From: Echeneis naucrates
Lineage: Eukaryota > Chordata > Actinopteri > Carangiformes > Echeneidae
Length of the DNA: 64,000 nt
Direction: 5' to 3'
NCBI RefSeq assembly: GCF_900963305.1
Contig: NC_042530.1
Location: forward strand, 62,001-126,000
The notes beneath the pieces are model-generated. The model saw nothing but the letters and a program-made list of their open reading frames with translations, ran no database searches and was not told the origin of the DNA. Both the position numbers and the translations under genes were made by a program. Each line of letters begins with the position of its first letter. The stretch's first letter is position 1. Shown piece after piece: positions 1 to 17,076 of this stretch.

Positions 1-1192
1 TATTTCAAACAGGAAGACAGGCCGAATGGAAATTGACCTGAGCCGGACACTTCGAAAACAACTCAGCCACATAATGAATGTATTATTATCATTGTCATTA
101 ACGATCTAGATATATCATTAATTCCAGAAATATAAATTAAGAGCTGCATTGTAATATTCAGGAAGTGTTTTAGAGTAAATAACGCAAATGACTAAATACA
201 TTCGAATAAAACAGATCTACTGTGATCTACTGTGTTTGGTTAAATTATTGATTGCTCTTTAAAAAGCAATGATGTTTAATTGATTAAAGTACACAGAAAA
301 TAAATAAATTGTTCCTCTGATTAAAACAGTAAAAGGCCCCAGTTTTTGCATGCAATAAAAAAGGCGTACTACTGCAGATTCAGTATCTGAAACATCAAAT
401 TGTTTCAGAGATGAAGTTTTATCCACACAAACATATCGATAAAAAATCGAACTTGAGCATTAATTTGTTGTTGACAGATGAACATTACTGCTGGAACAGA
501 AATTTCGTTCAGTTGAATCAAGTAATAAACATATTTGACTGGTTATCTATTTATTTGAATCCTGATCCACATTCTTCATCATCACGCAGTTAGTTTCCTT
601 CGGCGGGAAATGTCTTGAACCGAATTTATTTCTGTGCCATAAAATAATTATACATTTATATACTCCGTCATCGTAGAAATGTCACAGATGTTCGGATGTG
701 TGTGATCAACAGGCGGTTCGTGATTATTGGCTGATTTACTGCCCCTTCGTTTTATATAAAAACGTTTTATTTTGGCATCAAATCCTGTTTAAATAATTCT
801 GCCGACCTGGAAATTACCTTGATTTTTTTTTGTCCATTTCATTTGCTCTTTTGATTCCGAAACAGATTTGTTATATATATATGTGTGTGTGTGTGTAAAC
901 GAGCTTCTAAGCAAACTCTGTTAGATTTTCTTCTGATTTAAAGATCATCTTCAATCAATTTGATTTGATTGTGTCAAGTGGAAATTTCTTAAATCCTGAA
1001 ATTTTCATCGGCTTGAAAGATACGTAACTTGATTTACTGATCAGTGTTTAATGTGAAGGATTGAATCCTGAAGAAAATTTATGTTTAATAAATCTATAAA
1101 CTTGATCAAGCTGATCGCGGTCCGCACTCGGTCGGCTCAAGATGATTTCAGTTCAGTTGAAGTCCGGTATGGATCAGTTATTGATCAGTTAC
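1..1192 (-). other. gcm2: gcm2 intron 1 (partial)
   Basis: AT-rich non-coding sequence lying 3' of the splice donor of gcm2 exon 1 on the minus strand. I searched both strands for the GCM DNA-binding domain that exon 2 should encode and did not see it, so exon 2 must lie left of the window. A short TA/TG microsatellite occurs near 873-897. Nothing else is recognised. Confidence 0.6.
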
Positions 1193-1285
1193 CTGCGGCA
1201 GTTTGGGGTCGTTGATGTCCCAAGTCAGCTTCATCCCGACTGAACACACACAGTCCGCCTCTTCCCGTTCCTCTGCTCGGGACAT
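1193..1285 (-). CDS. gcm2: gcm2 coding exon 1 (glial cells missing-type transcription factor, 5' end only)
   Basis: This minus-strand exon reads from ATG at 1285 to a splice donor (CAG|GTAACTG) at 1193 and encodes 31 residues ending MKLTWDINDPKLPQ. That closely matches the start of GCM2 (human MQLSWDINDPQMPQ just before the GCM domain). GCM2 is the zinc-containing GCM-domain transcription factor needed for parathyroid, and in fish for pharyngeal and gill-derived tissue. The upstream ATG at 1285 was chosen because the residues between it and the conserved block (ADCVCSVG) resemble human VGVCSYG; the inner methionine of MKLTW is the alternative start. The neighbour sycp2l is divergent, as GCM2 and SYCP2L are in human. 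Only the first coding exon is in the window. Confidence 0.82.
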
Positions 1286-2057
1286 CCTCCTGGTCCAAGT
1301 CCTGGTCCCTCTGCTGCTGGTTCTGACCTGGACCCTTCAGAAACCTGTTAAACCTCCAGATTCAATTGCGATCCTGAACCGTTTCGTATTAGAACCCGGT
1401 CCAGATACGAACCCAAAGGCCACGAAACAAGAGTCTAATATAAAAAAAAAAAAGTTTTAATCTGAAACAGTTTCTCAGAGTTTTAAGAAAACGTTAAAAT
1501 CCCGCGCGACTTCTCCTGTCCTGACGGCGCGTGCAGCTACGCTGAAACTCAGGCAGAAATGACCGGGACAGGTGAGACAGTCACGCGCCTCCGAGAGGAG
1601 AGAGGAGGAGTTGGGGGGTGACAAGCATCATTTCTGATGCTTGTCATGCTTGTCTGAATGATGTTAAATATCGTGTGTTCATAGTAGACTTTTCTCCTTC
1701 ATGTTGTGTTAATGTTATGCATTTATTGTGTTTGTGTTGTGTTAATACTGTTTATTACCTGTCTTCATGTCGTGTTACTATAATACATTATTTGTGTTCA
1801 TGTTGTATTAATATCACACATTTGTTGTGTATATATTATAAAAACGTTGTTTTAATATTATATTTTTCTTGTTAATGTTGTTAATATAATCAAATACTTG
1901 TGTTCCTGTTGTGTTAATATATCAGTTTTGTTCATGTTGTTGTATTACTGTGTGTATTCTTACCTGTTCGTGCGTCTGTGTGTTGCATAAACATTTCAGT
2001 ATTTCTCCCAAAACAAACAAACTCATTTGTCATCAATTAGAGGACAAGAAAACTGAG

Positions 2058-2089
<32 letters not shown>

Positions 2090-2804
2090 TCATATACAGA
2101 GTTCAGGTTTTTTTGAGGGTAAATCGCACGGAGATCCTTCCGCCTGTGTGGGTACTATTTTCTCTCTCCGCTGTTGCCGCGCGGCCTCGACGCGCTAATG
2201 AGTTAATTAGCGGCAGCTGTGCGCGTGGCCGACACACTGACAGCAGAGGAGGGAGACACGATGGTAAAAGGGCTCTTTTTGTTGTGTTGTGTTGTTTGTG
2301 TGTTTTTCCTCGTTGATCCGGGCCCCTGAGGGCAAACTGTTGGCTGCGTTTCTGAACCGGAAATAACGCAATAGGAAGAAACGATGACGTTACTGGGAGT
2401 TCAGGTGTGAGCAGGTTAACTCTGAAGGTGTCTCTGTTATTCTTTTCACCCTTTCTTTAACACCGGGCGGGCTGCTGCGCCCCCTGCTGTCCGCCTGCAG
2501 GAACTGATCCCAACAAAAGGGTCCAGGTCCACATCAGGTTCAAGTCACGTCCAGCAGCTGATTTTTGTTTACTGACAAAAATTGAAACATTAGAAGAATG
2601 ACGTTTTTAGTTTTAGCTTTCACAACATGAAATGTGACTAAACAGTGGAAGACCTGAAATAAGTTCACATGCAACCAAAAAGCTGAGGAGTGATATTAGT
2701 TTCTGGAAGTGGGTGTGTCCTAATCATCAATATCTGAGATGATACAAGTCTTCACCATAAGCATCCATTGGACCCGTGGCCCAGTGGTTACTGTGGTTCA
2801 GTGG
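1286..2804. promoter_or_regulatory. Divergent intergenic region gcm2/sycp2l
   Basis: About 1.5 kb separate the start codons of the head-to-head genes gcm2 (-) and sycp2l (+). It contains a TGTT-rich tract (about 1620-1960), a CA repeat (about 2058-2086) and a short GC-rich patch around 2155-2260. Untranslated first exons of either gene could lie here, but none can be placed with confidence. No other gene was seen. Confidence 0.5.
2058..2086. repeat. (CA)n microsatellite
   Basis: About 14 uninterrupted CA units between gcm2 and sycp2l. Confidence 0.9.
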
Positions 2805-5800
2805 ATGTCAACCCCTCAGTTTCAGGTCCTGATGGAGGACTGTCTTGAGCGTGGAGACTCCTGTGATCTGGCCTCTGTTTTGAAGGATGAAGGACTGACG
2901 ATTTCCACTCTAACCAAACTGGATCAAGTCGTTACCAAGGTAATCGGTACCAGGACGTCATCATGCTGAGAGTGTTTATCCATGTTGTGTGATGTGTGTT
3001 TTGTGTTGTGTGCAGAACCTATGTGGGTCTGTGTTCAGCAGAGTCCAGGTTGTATTGAAGTGTTTGCAGATGTTGGAGAACAGAGACGAGCTGCAGACTC
3101 TGCTGGAACTTGGACTGACGGCCAAGGTTGACTAAAAAACAGCAAACGGCTTTGTCTTTATTTTCTTATTTATGTTGTCATTTAATGACGATGTGTTGTT
3201 TGTTTGTTGTTTGTGTAGGTGGTGTTTTGGTTCGAAGCTGTGCGTGACCTGCTGACCTCTGACCCCCATAAAAGCTCTGCCCCTTTGTTCAGCCTAACGG
3301 AGGAGTTCTATGACTACTTCCTGGTTAGGAGAATGCTGGGAAGTCTCTTTTAGCCAATGATGACTAATGTTGTGCAAGTTACTGTGGAAATGTAGTCACA
3401 TTATGGATTACTCTAAAAAGTAATCAAATTACTGTATTATTATAACTTAATTTTAGAAATAATTTTTGACATAAAAAGTCACTCTCCTAGTTACCTCCTC
3501 CCCACTGCTGCAAAATAGGGCCAACCTGTTTATTGGTGACAGACATTTTATTGGGAAATACGTATTCCATCTGACAGCAAAATAAAGATATTCTCTACGA
3601 ACTTTTTAACACAAACTATTAAAACTGTTTGCTTTAATACTCTAAGAAAATAAACAATGCCAATCTTTACTAGTATAAGCAGAACCCGCAGCATTGCTCT
3701 CTGTATTTTTCCCATTTTTTAATTTTTTTTTTATTTTTTGTGTTACATTGCTGTGCTGCTCTTTGAGATGTTTGAGACAAACCTCAATAGTGACTCACCC
3801 TCCAACAGTTGAAAGTGAATAAGTCTTCTCCCTCCATGTTTTTTAGCTGTGGCACCAATGTTGACTTTAATTCACGCCTGTGAATGACATAATCTCCCTG
3901 AGACCTTGGCATTAAAAAAATCTTCTTACAGTCTGCAGTCCATATAAATAACCTGCTGTTGGCAGTATCGTACTTGGACTCCAACTTCTGATCTAATTTC
4001 TGTTTGAAAATTGTAACATGCTAAGTTACTAAAAAGTAATTAGATTACAGTAATGTTACTTTGTAGTGAGTCCTGATCAGCATTACTGCCCAACATGATG
4101 AGTCTTTATCACTGTTCTGGGCCAGGACCAGAGGTCCAGTCTGTCTTCGTCTCTCTCGCTGTCTTTCTTTTGCCCTAACCCTAACCCTTTTTCTCTACCT
4201 GTCTTTGTTTCACCCTTTGCCTGTCTTTCGTTCTCTCTCTTTGCCTGTCGCTTTGTCTTCCACTGTTTTAATCTGTCTGTCTACCTTTCTTTCAGCTGCT
4301 GGGTCAGACATCTCTACCAGGTTTGTTCTACATTTTGTTACAATAATTTCAAATCACAATTGATTTAGTTTCACTGTGTTGGTTTCTAAACTCACCTGTC
4401 TGTCTTTAAGTCAACCAGCTGTCTGTGCTTCTTCTTCACTTGGCTCAGTTTTGTCTCGAAGTAGAAATCCACTTTCCGCTGAGACTGGAGGTAACCATGG
4501 CAACAAGACACCCAATTCATCCACTGTTTCTTAATGGTCTATCCTGGTTTCTGACGGTCAGTCCTCTGCTCCCAGGCCATCAGAACCTTTAACAGTATTC
4601 TGGAGTCCCTGAGACGAGAGCAGCGGAGACTGATCCAGAAAGACTGGAGCCAGAACCAGATTCTGTAAATCCAAAACCCAGACTGTTCGAATGAGAAGCC
4701 CGATTGTTAAATTCTTGTATCTTGTCTTATCTTTTTCCACACTGTGTGAAAATGTCTGTCTGTCTGACAGGTCACAGGTCGCAGGAGCAGTCCTAATAGT
4801 TGGAGGTGAGTGCTGTCACCTCAACAAGCCGAAGGTTCAATCAGATGATTGTCTGAAGACAATTCCTCAGATGTCAGTCGGACATTTGGAGGGCAGGACT
4901 AGAACCAGGTGTCCATATTTGTAGTTCTGACTGTTGTTGTTGTTGTTGTTGTTGTTGTTAGACTATGAGCTCCAGGTCAGCCTTTGTGAGGCTCTGTGCC
5001 GCTTGACACCCAGAAGGGATCGACAACAGAGAGCCAATCAGTGGTTCTCCAGCTGTGATATCAGTGACGCCTTCTGTGACATCAGAGATGCAGACTTTGA
5101 GGTGGTGAGTGTCTCATGTCTGTCTGAACACCTGTCTGTTTGAACACCTGTCTGTCTTACCTGTCTTATTCTCCAGGACTGCAGACGTTTCCTGAACTTT
5201 GTCAATTGTTACCACGGCAACCAGAGGAGGTCATTTTATCTTAATTACATTATTTTATCAGCTCTGATAAACAGAGCTGATGACTGACACCTGTGCTTTG
5301 TTTGTCAGGGTATACACCATCCCCTGCCTCAAAGCATTCCTGGACTCCACTGAGGTAAAAAAAAAAAAAAAACTTCACTCATTTAAATAAAAAAAGTCAT
5401 CACACGTTCACGTTCTGTCTTTCTTCCAGGTGTTTCGACCAAAAGATGACAAACTGGATGAGTTCTGGATCGATTTCAATGTTGGATCAGGATGTGTGAG
5501 CTTCTTCATCGACGACCTGCAGGTACCATGGTGCATTACACTGGACCACACTCGACAGCATCTGAAGAAGTGCATGTGTGGTTCTCTTTGTGTCTCTTTT
5601 TTTCCCCACTGTGTCTGTGTGTGTATTACAGGGCTTCCTGTGGGGTTCCCTCCACCTGCTCAGGGAGGATGTGGATCAGTTCAGTCTCCAGGTTGAACAT
5701 GATGGTCAGTTCCCTTCTTCACCTTTATCATCAGCTAGTTAGGTGTGACTCACCTGGATCAGACAATGATGACCACTGTGTGTGTTCCCAGGATGCACTG

Positions 5801-7948
5801 GGGCACAAATGATCCTTAGTATCCACCTGAAGAATCCTGTGATGCACCAGGGCATTAGAGGTCACACAGTGGAGCTGCGATTCAACTGTGAATATGAGAG
5901 ACTGCTGGAGGAGGCTGCAGAGAGAGTTTTCATGGTACCTGTCTGTCTGCTTCCCTGTCTGTCAGCTCACCTGTCTGCCTGTTCACCTGCCTGTGTCTTC
6001 CAGAGAGCAAAGAGCTCCCCCAGTGTTCCAGACTCTGCTGGAGCAGTCCGGGTTTCTCCCCCTGCTGATAGACAGGACAGTCAGTCCTACAGCAGGAAGA
6101 AAGTTCAGCTGAAGAGTCAGCTGAAGGGTGAGTGACCCTCCATGTTTATGACCAATCACAACCCAGCACAGCACCCACAACCAGTGTTAGAAAAAAATAA
6201 CTGTGTGTTTGCTTTAGTTTTGCCTCTGTCATCTCCGAGCAGTGAAGACGACGCCGCTGTAACAAAGGTACAAACACTTTTGCCATGAACAGGTAACAAC
6301 AACTTTAACAACTAATTTTCACCGTTTCAGACTCCAAGAAGAAGCCAGGCTGAACTTCTGTTTGATCACCTGAGACACTCGACCCCCATCTACGACTCAG
6401 GTCTGTAACCAGTCTGCATTAGCTCTGGACGCTGGATCTGATCTGGATCGGGATCCAGAACTCTGTCATGCATGCTGTCTGATTGTTTTCTTCTCTCAGG
6501 TGTTCTTGTGGGGGCAGAGCTACAGATTTCCCAGGAACACACAGAGGAGTTTGGAGGAAGCAGTTCTTCACACCAGGTACCTCTGTCGTCTGTATTCTTC
6601 TGGACGTTGTCAGCCATTTCCTGTTTCTCACCAGTGTTCTCTTTCAGGAAGTCATCAGCTGTGACAGGAAGAGAGCTGCAGATTCAGGTCATTCACTTCC
6701 TCCTTTCTGTCAGAGGTTCTTCTTGGGGAAGTTGATTTTGCAGATGATGCTGATCTAATAAACTAATTGTTCTCTTTCTGTATGAAGGTTACCTGTCAGG
6801 ACTGACTGAGGGTGTATCAGCCCACAGGAGGAAGGTGGAACTTCAGCCTGAAAGAGAGGAGTCAAATTCATCAGTGACAGGTAATTTATCATTGATTCCT
6901 TTTATTTTTAGTTGACTTTTGACTAAAAGTTCATGTCTGAACTGATTGTCCTGCTCACTGAAGGACTGGATGCATCTGAGGGAAAGGAGGGGCTACTCTG
7001 CAAAGGGGCGGGGCCATGTGTAATGACTGAGGAACCTGTCAATAAGTCAGAGGCAGAGCCAGAAACAGACTTGACCTCAGGAATCACAGAAGCCTTCAAA
7101 ACTTTCAAAACACAACTGGAGGAGCATTTCACTGTGAGTGAGCTCATTCTAGTTATTGATTATTCATTCTGATTATTGGCATTATTTGATAAAGTCTAAT
7201 TTTCCAGAGCTGCTGGCAGAAGGTGGAGAGAGAAGTGCTTCTGTCTCTGAACAAGTGTCAGCAACATGTCACAGCGCTGCTCAAAACTGTCCATCAACAC
7301 AGGTACAACCCCTTATAAACCTGTCTATTAACACAGGTACACCCCCCATATCCATCTGTCAGATAATAACTGGAAGTGGACCCTCCGATATTTCCTTGTG
7401 TTTGTAGATTGTTGCTGCTGCAGGAGTTTGAAAACAGCGTCACTGATCAGCTGAACAAACTGGAGGAGAACACCACAAACCTGAATGCCATTAACACACA
7501 GCTCTTGGTAGAGTGACAACACTGTGATACGACTGTCATATGTTGGTGACACAAAAAGCTCTCTGTTGTAAAGCCTGAGTTTTGCTCTCAATAGTCAGAA
7601 AACTGAGCAGAGCCTCTATGTTGAGTCAAAGTCGTAGTACTTAGACAATAGAATCTGGAGGAAAATCAGAATATCTTGAGTCTTTTTAGTGTGATGGGGC
7701 CAGGTTCCAGTGTCATAACTGGTTTTGTCCCTATTTGTCTTCCAGATTTTTTTCCAGTCTGAGATCCAGAGACTGAACTCCTTCAGTGACGAACACATGC
7801 AGAGGTCAGTGACACAAAATTCTGTTGAGGTCTGGACCATAATCTGCATTTGAATGTGACCTCAATTTAAGTCTACAGGCCTCCTGGTCTTTTTTGCTTT
7901 AGGTTGAAGTGTTTGGAGAAGGGAGAAGGGAATCCATCTAGCCACTGA
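2805..7948 (+). CDS. sycp2l: Synaptonemal complex protein 2-like
   Basis: Twenty-four coding exons with closing phases give 684 aa: 2805-2939, 3016-3126, 3219-3323, 4296-4320, 4411-4490, 4576-4664, 4771-4805, 4962-5104, 5177-5229, 5309-5354, 5430-5522, 5632-5704, 5792-5934, 6004-6127, 6218-6267, 6331-6400, 6500-6576, 6648-6687, 6788-6880, 6964-7133, 7208-7302, 7408-7507, 7746-7804, 7903-7948. SYCP2-family proteins form the axial/lateral element of meiotic chromosomes with SYCP3; SYCP2L acts at oocyte centromeres. The N-terminal armadillo-like part (DYELQVSLCEALCRLT) is followed by the Spt16M-like domain (DCRRFLNFVN, DDKLDEFWIDFNVGS), a polar linker and a C-terminal coiled coil suited to SYCP3 binding. 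The short length and the gcm2 neighbour favour SYCP2L over the ~1500-aa SYCP2. Start: first ATG in line with the family N-terminus. AATAAA at 8063-8068. Confidence 0.88.
3360..4105. mobile_element. Degenerate non-autonomous DNA transposon, hAT-like (sycp2l intron 3)
   Basis: The long third intron of sycp2l has ends that mirror each other. The left end has TGTTGTGCAAGTTACTG followed by an AAAAAGTAATCAAATTACTG stretch. The right end has AAAAAGTAATTAGATTACAG and finishes ATTACTGCCCAACA. TGTTGGGCAGTAA-type ends are typical of fish hAT-derived miniature elements. The inner AT-rich 500 bases show no transposase. I could not match an exact 8-base target duplication, so the borders are approximate. 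Confidence 0.5.
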
Positions 7949-12263
<4,315 letters not shown>

Positions 12264-13329
12264 TTAACCGCTGTGTCCCTCCGCCAATCATGGACAGAGA
12301 CGCCAGCTAATCTAGGGGCTAATCTGATATCTAATCAATACCAATAGAATCTGGTATATATGTATCTTTTATATGATCCGTTATATCACATTTATCACAG
12401 CTGTTTTCAGTCCAATTTGGATGTTAGTGATTATCCATCAGGACACATTGGCCCATTCTGTTCTTCTGCCTGATGAGGGTTGTGGGTAGCAAAATTCTGA
12501 TGTTGTTGCTACATCACATCTGTGTTCTGTGTGGAGAAGTTTAGAAAGATTAATTAGATGTATAGAAAACCTAAAAAGTAGAATCTAAATCAGATTTTTC
12601 ATCTTTTGGAACTTGGAGTTAATTATATTTCCCCTGATTGGCTGATTCAGATTCCCTTCTATTTCTAAATTTAAATGAATGAATTATCAGTTGGATGTGA
12701 ACATTTCGAACTTGTGTTTTCCTCATTGTAAGAAAGTGCTAATAAAGTTTTTACGTCTTGTTGAGTTGTGATTAATCTTCTTCAGGTTCCTTATAGTTGT
12801 GTAGTTATTGATCCCTGGCAGTGAAGCCTCAGTCTGCTCTGACTGATCCCCCAGGTGAGCCAACAGATTAATCTCTACAGACATTTCATGGGTTCAACCA
12901 GTTTTTAAAACGAGCTGAAAGTTTAAAAGATTTTTTGTGAGTGAATGAGATTGAAAGACCCTCGCTCAACCCACTCCACCACCAGAGCCCCTGAGAGTCA
13001 GTTTTTATTAAATTGATTATTAATGAGCTGGTCAGCGATCAAACTGCAGGTAAATTACAACCAGATAACACTCCAGAGTTTCCAATTTAATTTTAAATCT
13101 GAAGGTCTTAAAGTCTCACACTAAATTCAAATTGTGACCTAAAAGGCCTTAAAGGTCTAAAACTGAAATCTAAAATGTTGAATATAACATTTTTAATTCT
13201 CATGTTTAAAAAAAATACTCTAAATTATCACATTTGTTAATTTAAATAAATTTGCCTTCGAGGATCAGATCTGAGAGGTTGAACCAGGTGGAGTCAATTT
13301 AGTCTGACCCCCGTTGTTATGGTCTTCTC
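12264..13329. other. gnal 3' UTR and intergenic
   Basis: The gnal 3' UTR runs to the poly(A) signal at 12741. The following 580 AT-rich bases up to the CpG-rich zbtb14 promoter show no coding or repeat structure. Confidence 0.6.
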
Positions 13330-14180
13330 TGTGACAGTTCAGGTCTGAAAGCCTGAGGACCGGGACCGGGACCAGAGGGGTTCAGGTGAGACTCTGCACA
13401 CTGCGAAGGCCCGTACTCCGCCTGATGGCGCATGCGTGAAAGGTTTCGCTCAGTCGCGCTCGTAGGATGTTTGGCGCGCTGCCTCGTGCTCCCGCAGTGT
13501 GTGCGTGCTGGCGCAAAGCGCGGCCTCCGCTCGTCCTCATCATCAACAACAACAACAACCGGACAAAGTGTGTCCCGGCTGCCGGTGTGCTGACACCCCC
13601 GCAGGAGGACGTTGCCCTCGGTCCCTGTCAGAGTAAGAGCCCGCTCCGGCGGCCCCGCGCTCTCCTCGTACCGCGCTTTGGCTCCATTTCCGCGGGGATG
13701 TCTGCGCGTTCTCGAGCCGCTCGGGCTCCGTCTCGTTCGTGTCGCCGGGCCGCGGCGCCGCCACTGCCCGCGTGCCTGTGTGTCGGTCCCGGGGAGCACG
13801 CGGCCCGCTCCCGGTCGTCCGGTGACGGGCCGGTCGGTCGGCGGAGATAGTCCGGTACGGAGGAACACTGGAAGCACGCCATTTTGTGAAGTAGCGGAGC
13901 CTCAGGCCGGATCGTCCGCCATTAAAGCAAACACCGAGTCTCTCCACAAACACCAGAACCCGTTCATACCGACTCCCCAGGAAACGTGTCGGCGAACAGC
14001 CGGGCCCACCGAGCCTGTGTGTCCGCCGGGACGTTAGGTGGTAACCGTTATAAGTTAGCACGATAGCTGCGTCCGGCACTCTGACCAGTTCACCGTTAAA
14101 TTAAGGTCCGCCTCGGGGTTAGCACGTTAGCTTAACCCGCTTCAGTCCGGTTTAAATGGAGAGACCAGCTCGGTGCGGGG
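13330..14180 (+). promoter_or_regulatory. CpG island, probable zbtb14 promoter and untranslated first exon
   Basis: A CpG-dense, GC-rich block in otherwise AT-rich sequence, 0.8-1.6 kb before the zbtb14 start codon. An NRF1-like palindrome (GCGCATGCGT, 13428-13437) lies at its left edge. Long open frames on both strands here are by-products of GC content. The exact untranslated exon and its donor could not be fixed. Confidence 0.75.
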
Positions 14181-14941
14181 CCGGGTGGACCCAGAGTCTG
14201 GAGGTCTCCATATAAATCCGAATAAACTGTCAGCTAACAGCTAACAGCTAATCTGAATCCCCGTCCAGCTGAAGGCACCGTGAAGCGAGCACACGCCCCG
14301 GTGCGCGTGTCCGCGGTAGTGTAGGTGCATGAACTGCTGCAAACATCCGGGGGGGGCAGGTTGGCTTTTATTACAGCGAGGGAGACCACCCAGACTTTCT
14401 GACCGAACCGGACCCGAACCTGTTTATCTGGTCCTGAGTGACATCCCGATGATGTCATCACCTCCGATGTTCCTCCACGATAAAGATCCAGAAACACCTT
14501 CATAGAGAACAGTTTTAATAATTGAAATTTCAGTTTAAAAAAGTAACTTAATACTATCACACAGAGAGGACTTGAGGAGGGTCAGTTTGACTGAATGAAA
14601 TATTTTTGTTTTTATTTTTTTATTTTTTTTATTTTTTTTGCCGAGGACAGAAGTGAAGCCTGTGTCTATGAACCCTGATGTGTGTTCACTGTGATTTCCT
14701 TAATCAGTCAGTATTGAGTCTACTCAGACAGCTGTTTGCTCCATCTGGTTGTCAGTTTCTGCTCATTAATAATCTAAAATTGTAGCCCACAGATGTAGCT
14801 GTTTATGTTTGGGTGACAGAAGTCACCAAATGTTGCCACAGCAGATTGGACTGTGTGCAGGTTCAATACACAGGGAGAATCTTTGGTGTTTTGGGTGATC
14901 TGAACCTTTAACTGGCCGCTTGTTGTGTTTTCTGAGTGCAG

Positions 14942-17076
14942 ATGGCAGAGACAGTCAAGTATGTGGATGACGAACACAAGAGCATTTTCCTGAAGCTGTT
15001 GAACGAGCAGCGACTAGAGGGTGAACACTGTGACATCGCTGTGGTGGTTGAAGACGTCAAGTTCCGTGCTCACCGCTGCGTTCTTGCTGCCTGCTCCAAC
15101 TACTTCAAAAAACTGTTTAAAAAACATGAGGTATACTTTCACTACTACATCTTAAGAATGCCCCAAATCATTTGAAAATGTCCCATGTACCCATAAAACT
15201 GTGTGTGTGTCAGGTGGACAACTCATCTGTGATTGAAATCGACTTCATCCGGTCTGATATCTTTGAGGAAGTGTTGAACTATATGTACACCGCAAAGATC
15301 TCTGTCAAGAAGAGAGATGTCAACCTTATGATGTCATCTGGACAGATCCTGGGCATCCGCTTCCTGGACAAGCTCTGCTCACAGGTGACACACACAGGTG
15401 ACACACACACACACACACAGACACACACAGGTGACACACAAAGGTAACACCAAGCAGAGATGTGATGATGTATTCATATGTCCTCAGAAACGGGACGTAT
15501 CGTCAGAGGACAAAGAGAAGTTTCCTTATGACATTGTGAAGATGGCGTTGCCACCTGAAGCTCAGCTGGCTGCTGAGTCTGAGGTATGGTTCACCAGCCA
15601 ATCATGACTATAGACTTTTGTCACCTTATTGCTGTCATGACGATGGTGATTGTGTGCAGGTGCTTGGGGAACACAATGACACATCTACCACAGATGACCT
15701 TGTGGAGGCTACAGGCAATCAGGAGCTAGACAAGTCTCCCAGTGCAGCTCTGCGTGTGCAGGAAGCCATCCTAAAGGAACTGACCAATGAAGACGTGCAC
15801 AAGGTACACACACACACACACACACACCCACCCACTCTCACTAACACCTGTTCAGACCCGTCAGCTGTTCCCTGGTGTAAATATGGCTGTGTGACGCCTT
15901 AGCCAGGTCCTGATCTGCCTCATTTTCCTAACAGTGATCTGGTTTTGACAAAGAATCACCTAAACAGTACCTGTGTGTTCTCTAGGTGACCTGCTATGAT
16001 CAGGACGTGGTGACAGAGATGGAGGCAGAGCCCAAAGAACTTGGGGCAGAGCATCATGCCACCCAGACGCTGACGTTTGCCGACAGTATGGGTGAGGTGA
16101 AGGACGAGCAGCCACCCGGTTGGTCCACAGCCACGACAGACATGAAGTTTGAGTACCTGCTGTACGGACATCGAGAACAACTTGCCTGCCAGGTGTGTGG
16201 CAAGACCTTCTTGGACGAGAGCAGGCTTAGGTAAGCATACTACGCCTGGTAACCCTAACACACCTGGTAGATTTACCTGATTACAACATCTAGTCAATAT
16301 CTGTCTGCTTTCAGGAAACATGAAAAGCTTCACTCAGCAGAACGTCCGTTTGCCTGTGAGATCTGCACCAAAGCTTTCACCACACACGCCCACCTGAAAG
16401 GTACAGAAACACCTGAGGTCTGATTACATGGCGACTGCATTGTGATGCTCTGCCTTTTGGCTGTTTCTGTTGTTTTCTAACTGAGGTTTAGTGTTTGGCT
16501 CTGCCTTCACCTGTCATTACAGAACACCTGAAAATCCACACAGGCTTCAAACCATACAGGTGTGATGTCTGTGGGAAATCATTTATCCGAGCTCCAGACC
16601 TGAAGAAACATGAAAGAGTTCACAGTAACGAAAGGCCCTTTGCTTGCCAGATGTGTGACAAAGTGAGCTCATCTGACTTGTTGATCTTTGAACCTTCACA
16701 GGTTCAAACCCATCTGTCCGTCTGCTCACCTGTATCTGTCTGTCTGCAGGCATTTAAACACAAGTCTCACCTGAAGGATCATGAAAGGAGACACAGAGGA
16801 GAGAAACCATTCGTCTGTCCGTCCTGCACTAAGGCCTTTGCCAAGGTACCTCATACTACCAGTGTAGTACTGCTACAGTATGACTGCTATGTGTGAGTGT
16901 TTAAAAATCTTCATGTGATATCTCTGTCCTCTCAGGCGTCAGATCTGAAGCGTCATGAAAACAACATGCACAGTGAGAGAAAGCAGCTGAACCCACTGCA
17001 GAGTGACACAGAGACACTGCAGGCTGCTGCCATGGCTGCAGAAGAGCAACATCTGGATAACATCAGCTGCTCCTAA
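14942..17076 (+). CDS. zbtb14: Zinc finger and BTB domain protein 14
   Basis: Nine coding exons, 435 aa: 14942-15130, 15214-15384, 15488-15583, 15660-15803, 15986-16230, 16315-16400, 16523-16662, 16750-16845, 16936-17076. ZBTB14 (ZF5) is a nuclear, GC-box-binding repressor. The N-terminal BTB/POZ dimerisation domain ([34 protein letters not shown]) is followed by an acidic linker, a conserved block ([23 protein letters not shown]) and five C2H2 fingers, beginning [32 protein letters not shown] and CPSCTKAF. The tail ([17 protein letters not shown]) matches the human end. It is slightly shorter than human (449 aa), mainly in the linker. The start is the ATG directly after an acceptor AG at 14940-14941. 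Odd: eight introns, four of them inside zinc fingers, where the human coding region is a single exon to my knowledge. Confidence 0.95.

Noticed and set aside
1203-1460. 85-codon plus-strand open frame
   Set aside because: It is the antisense shadow of gcm2 exon 1; the minus strand carries the recognisable GCM2 start and a splice donor.
13317-14079. Long open frames on both strands (up to 186 codons)
   Set aside because: They lie in the CpG island, where stop codons are rare. The Arg/Pro/Gly-rich products match no family and overlap each other.
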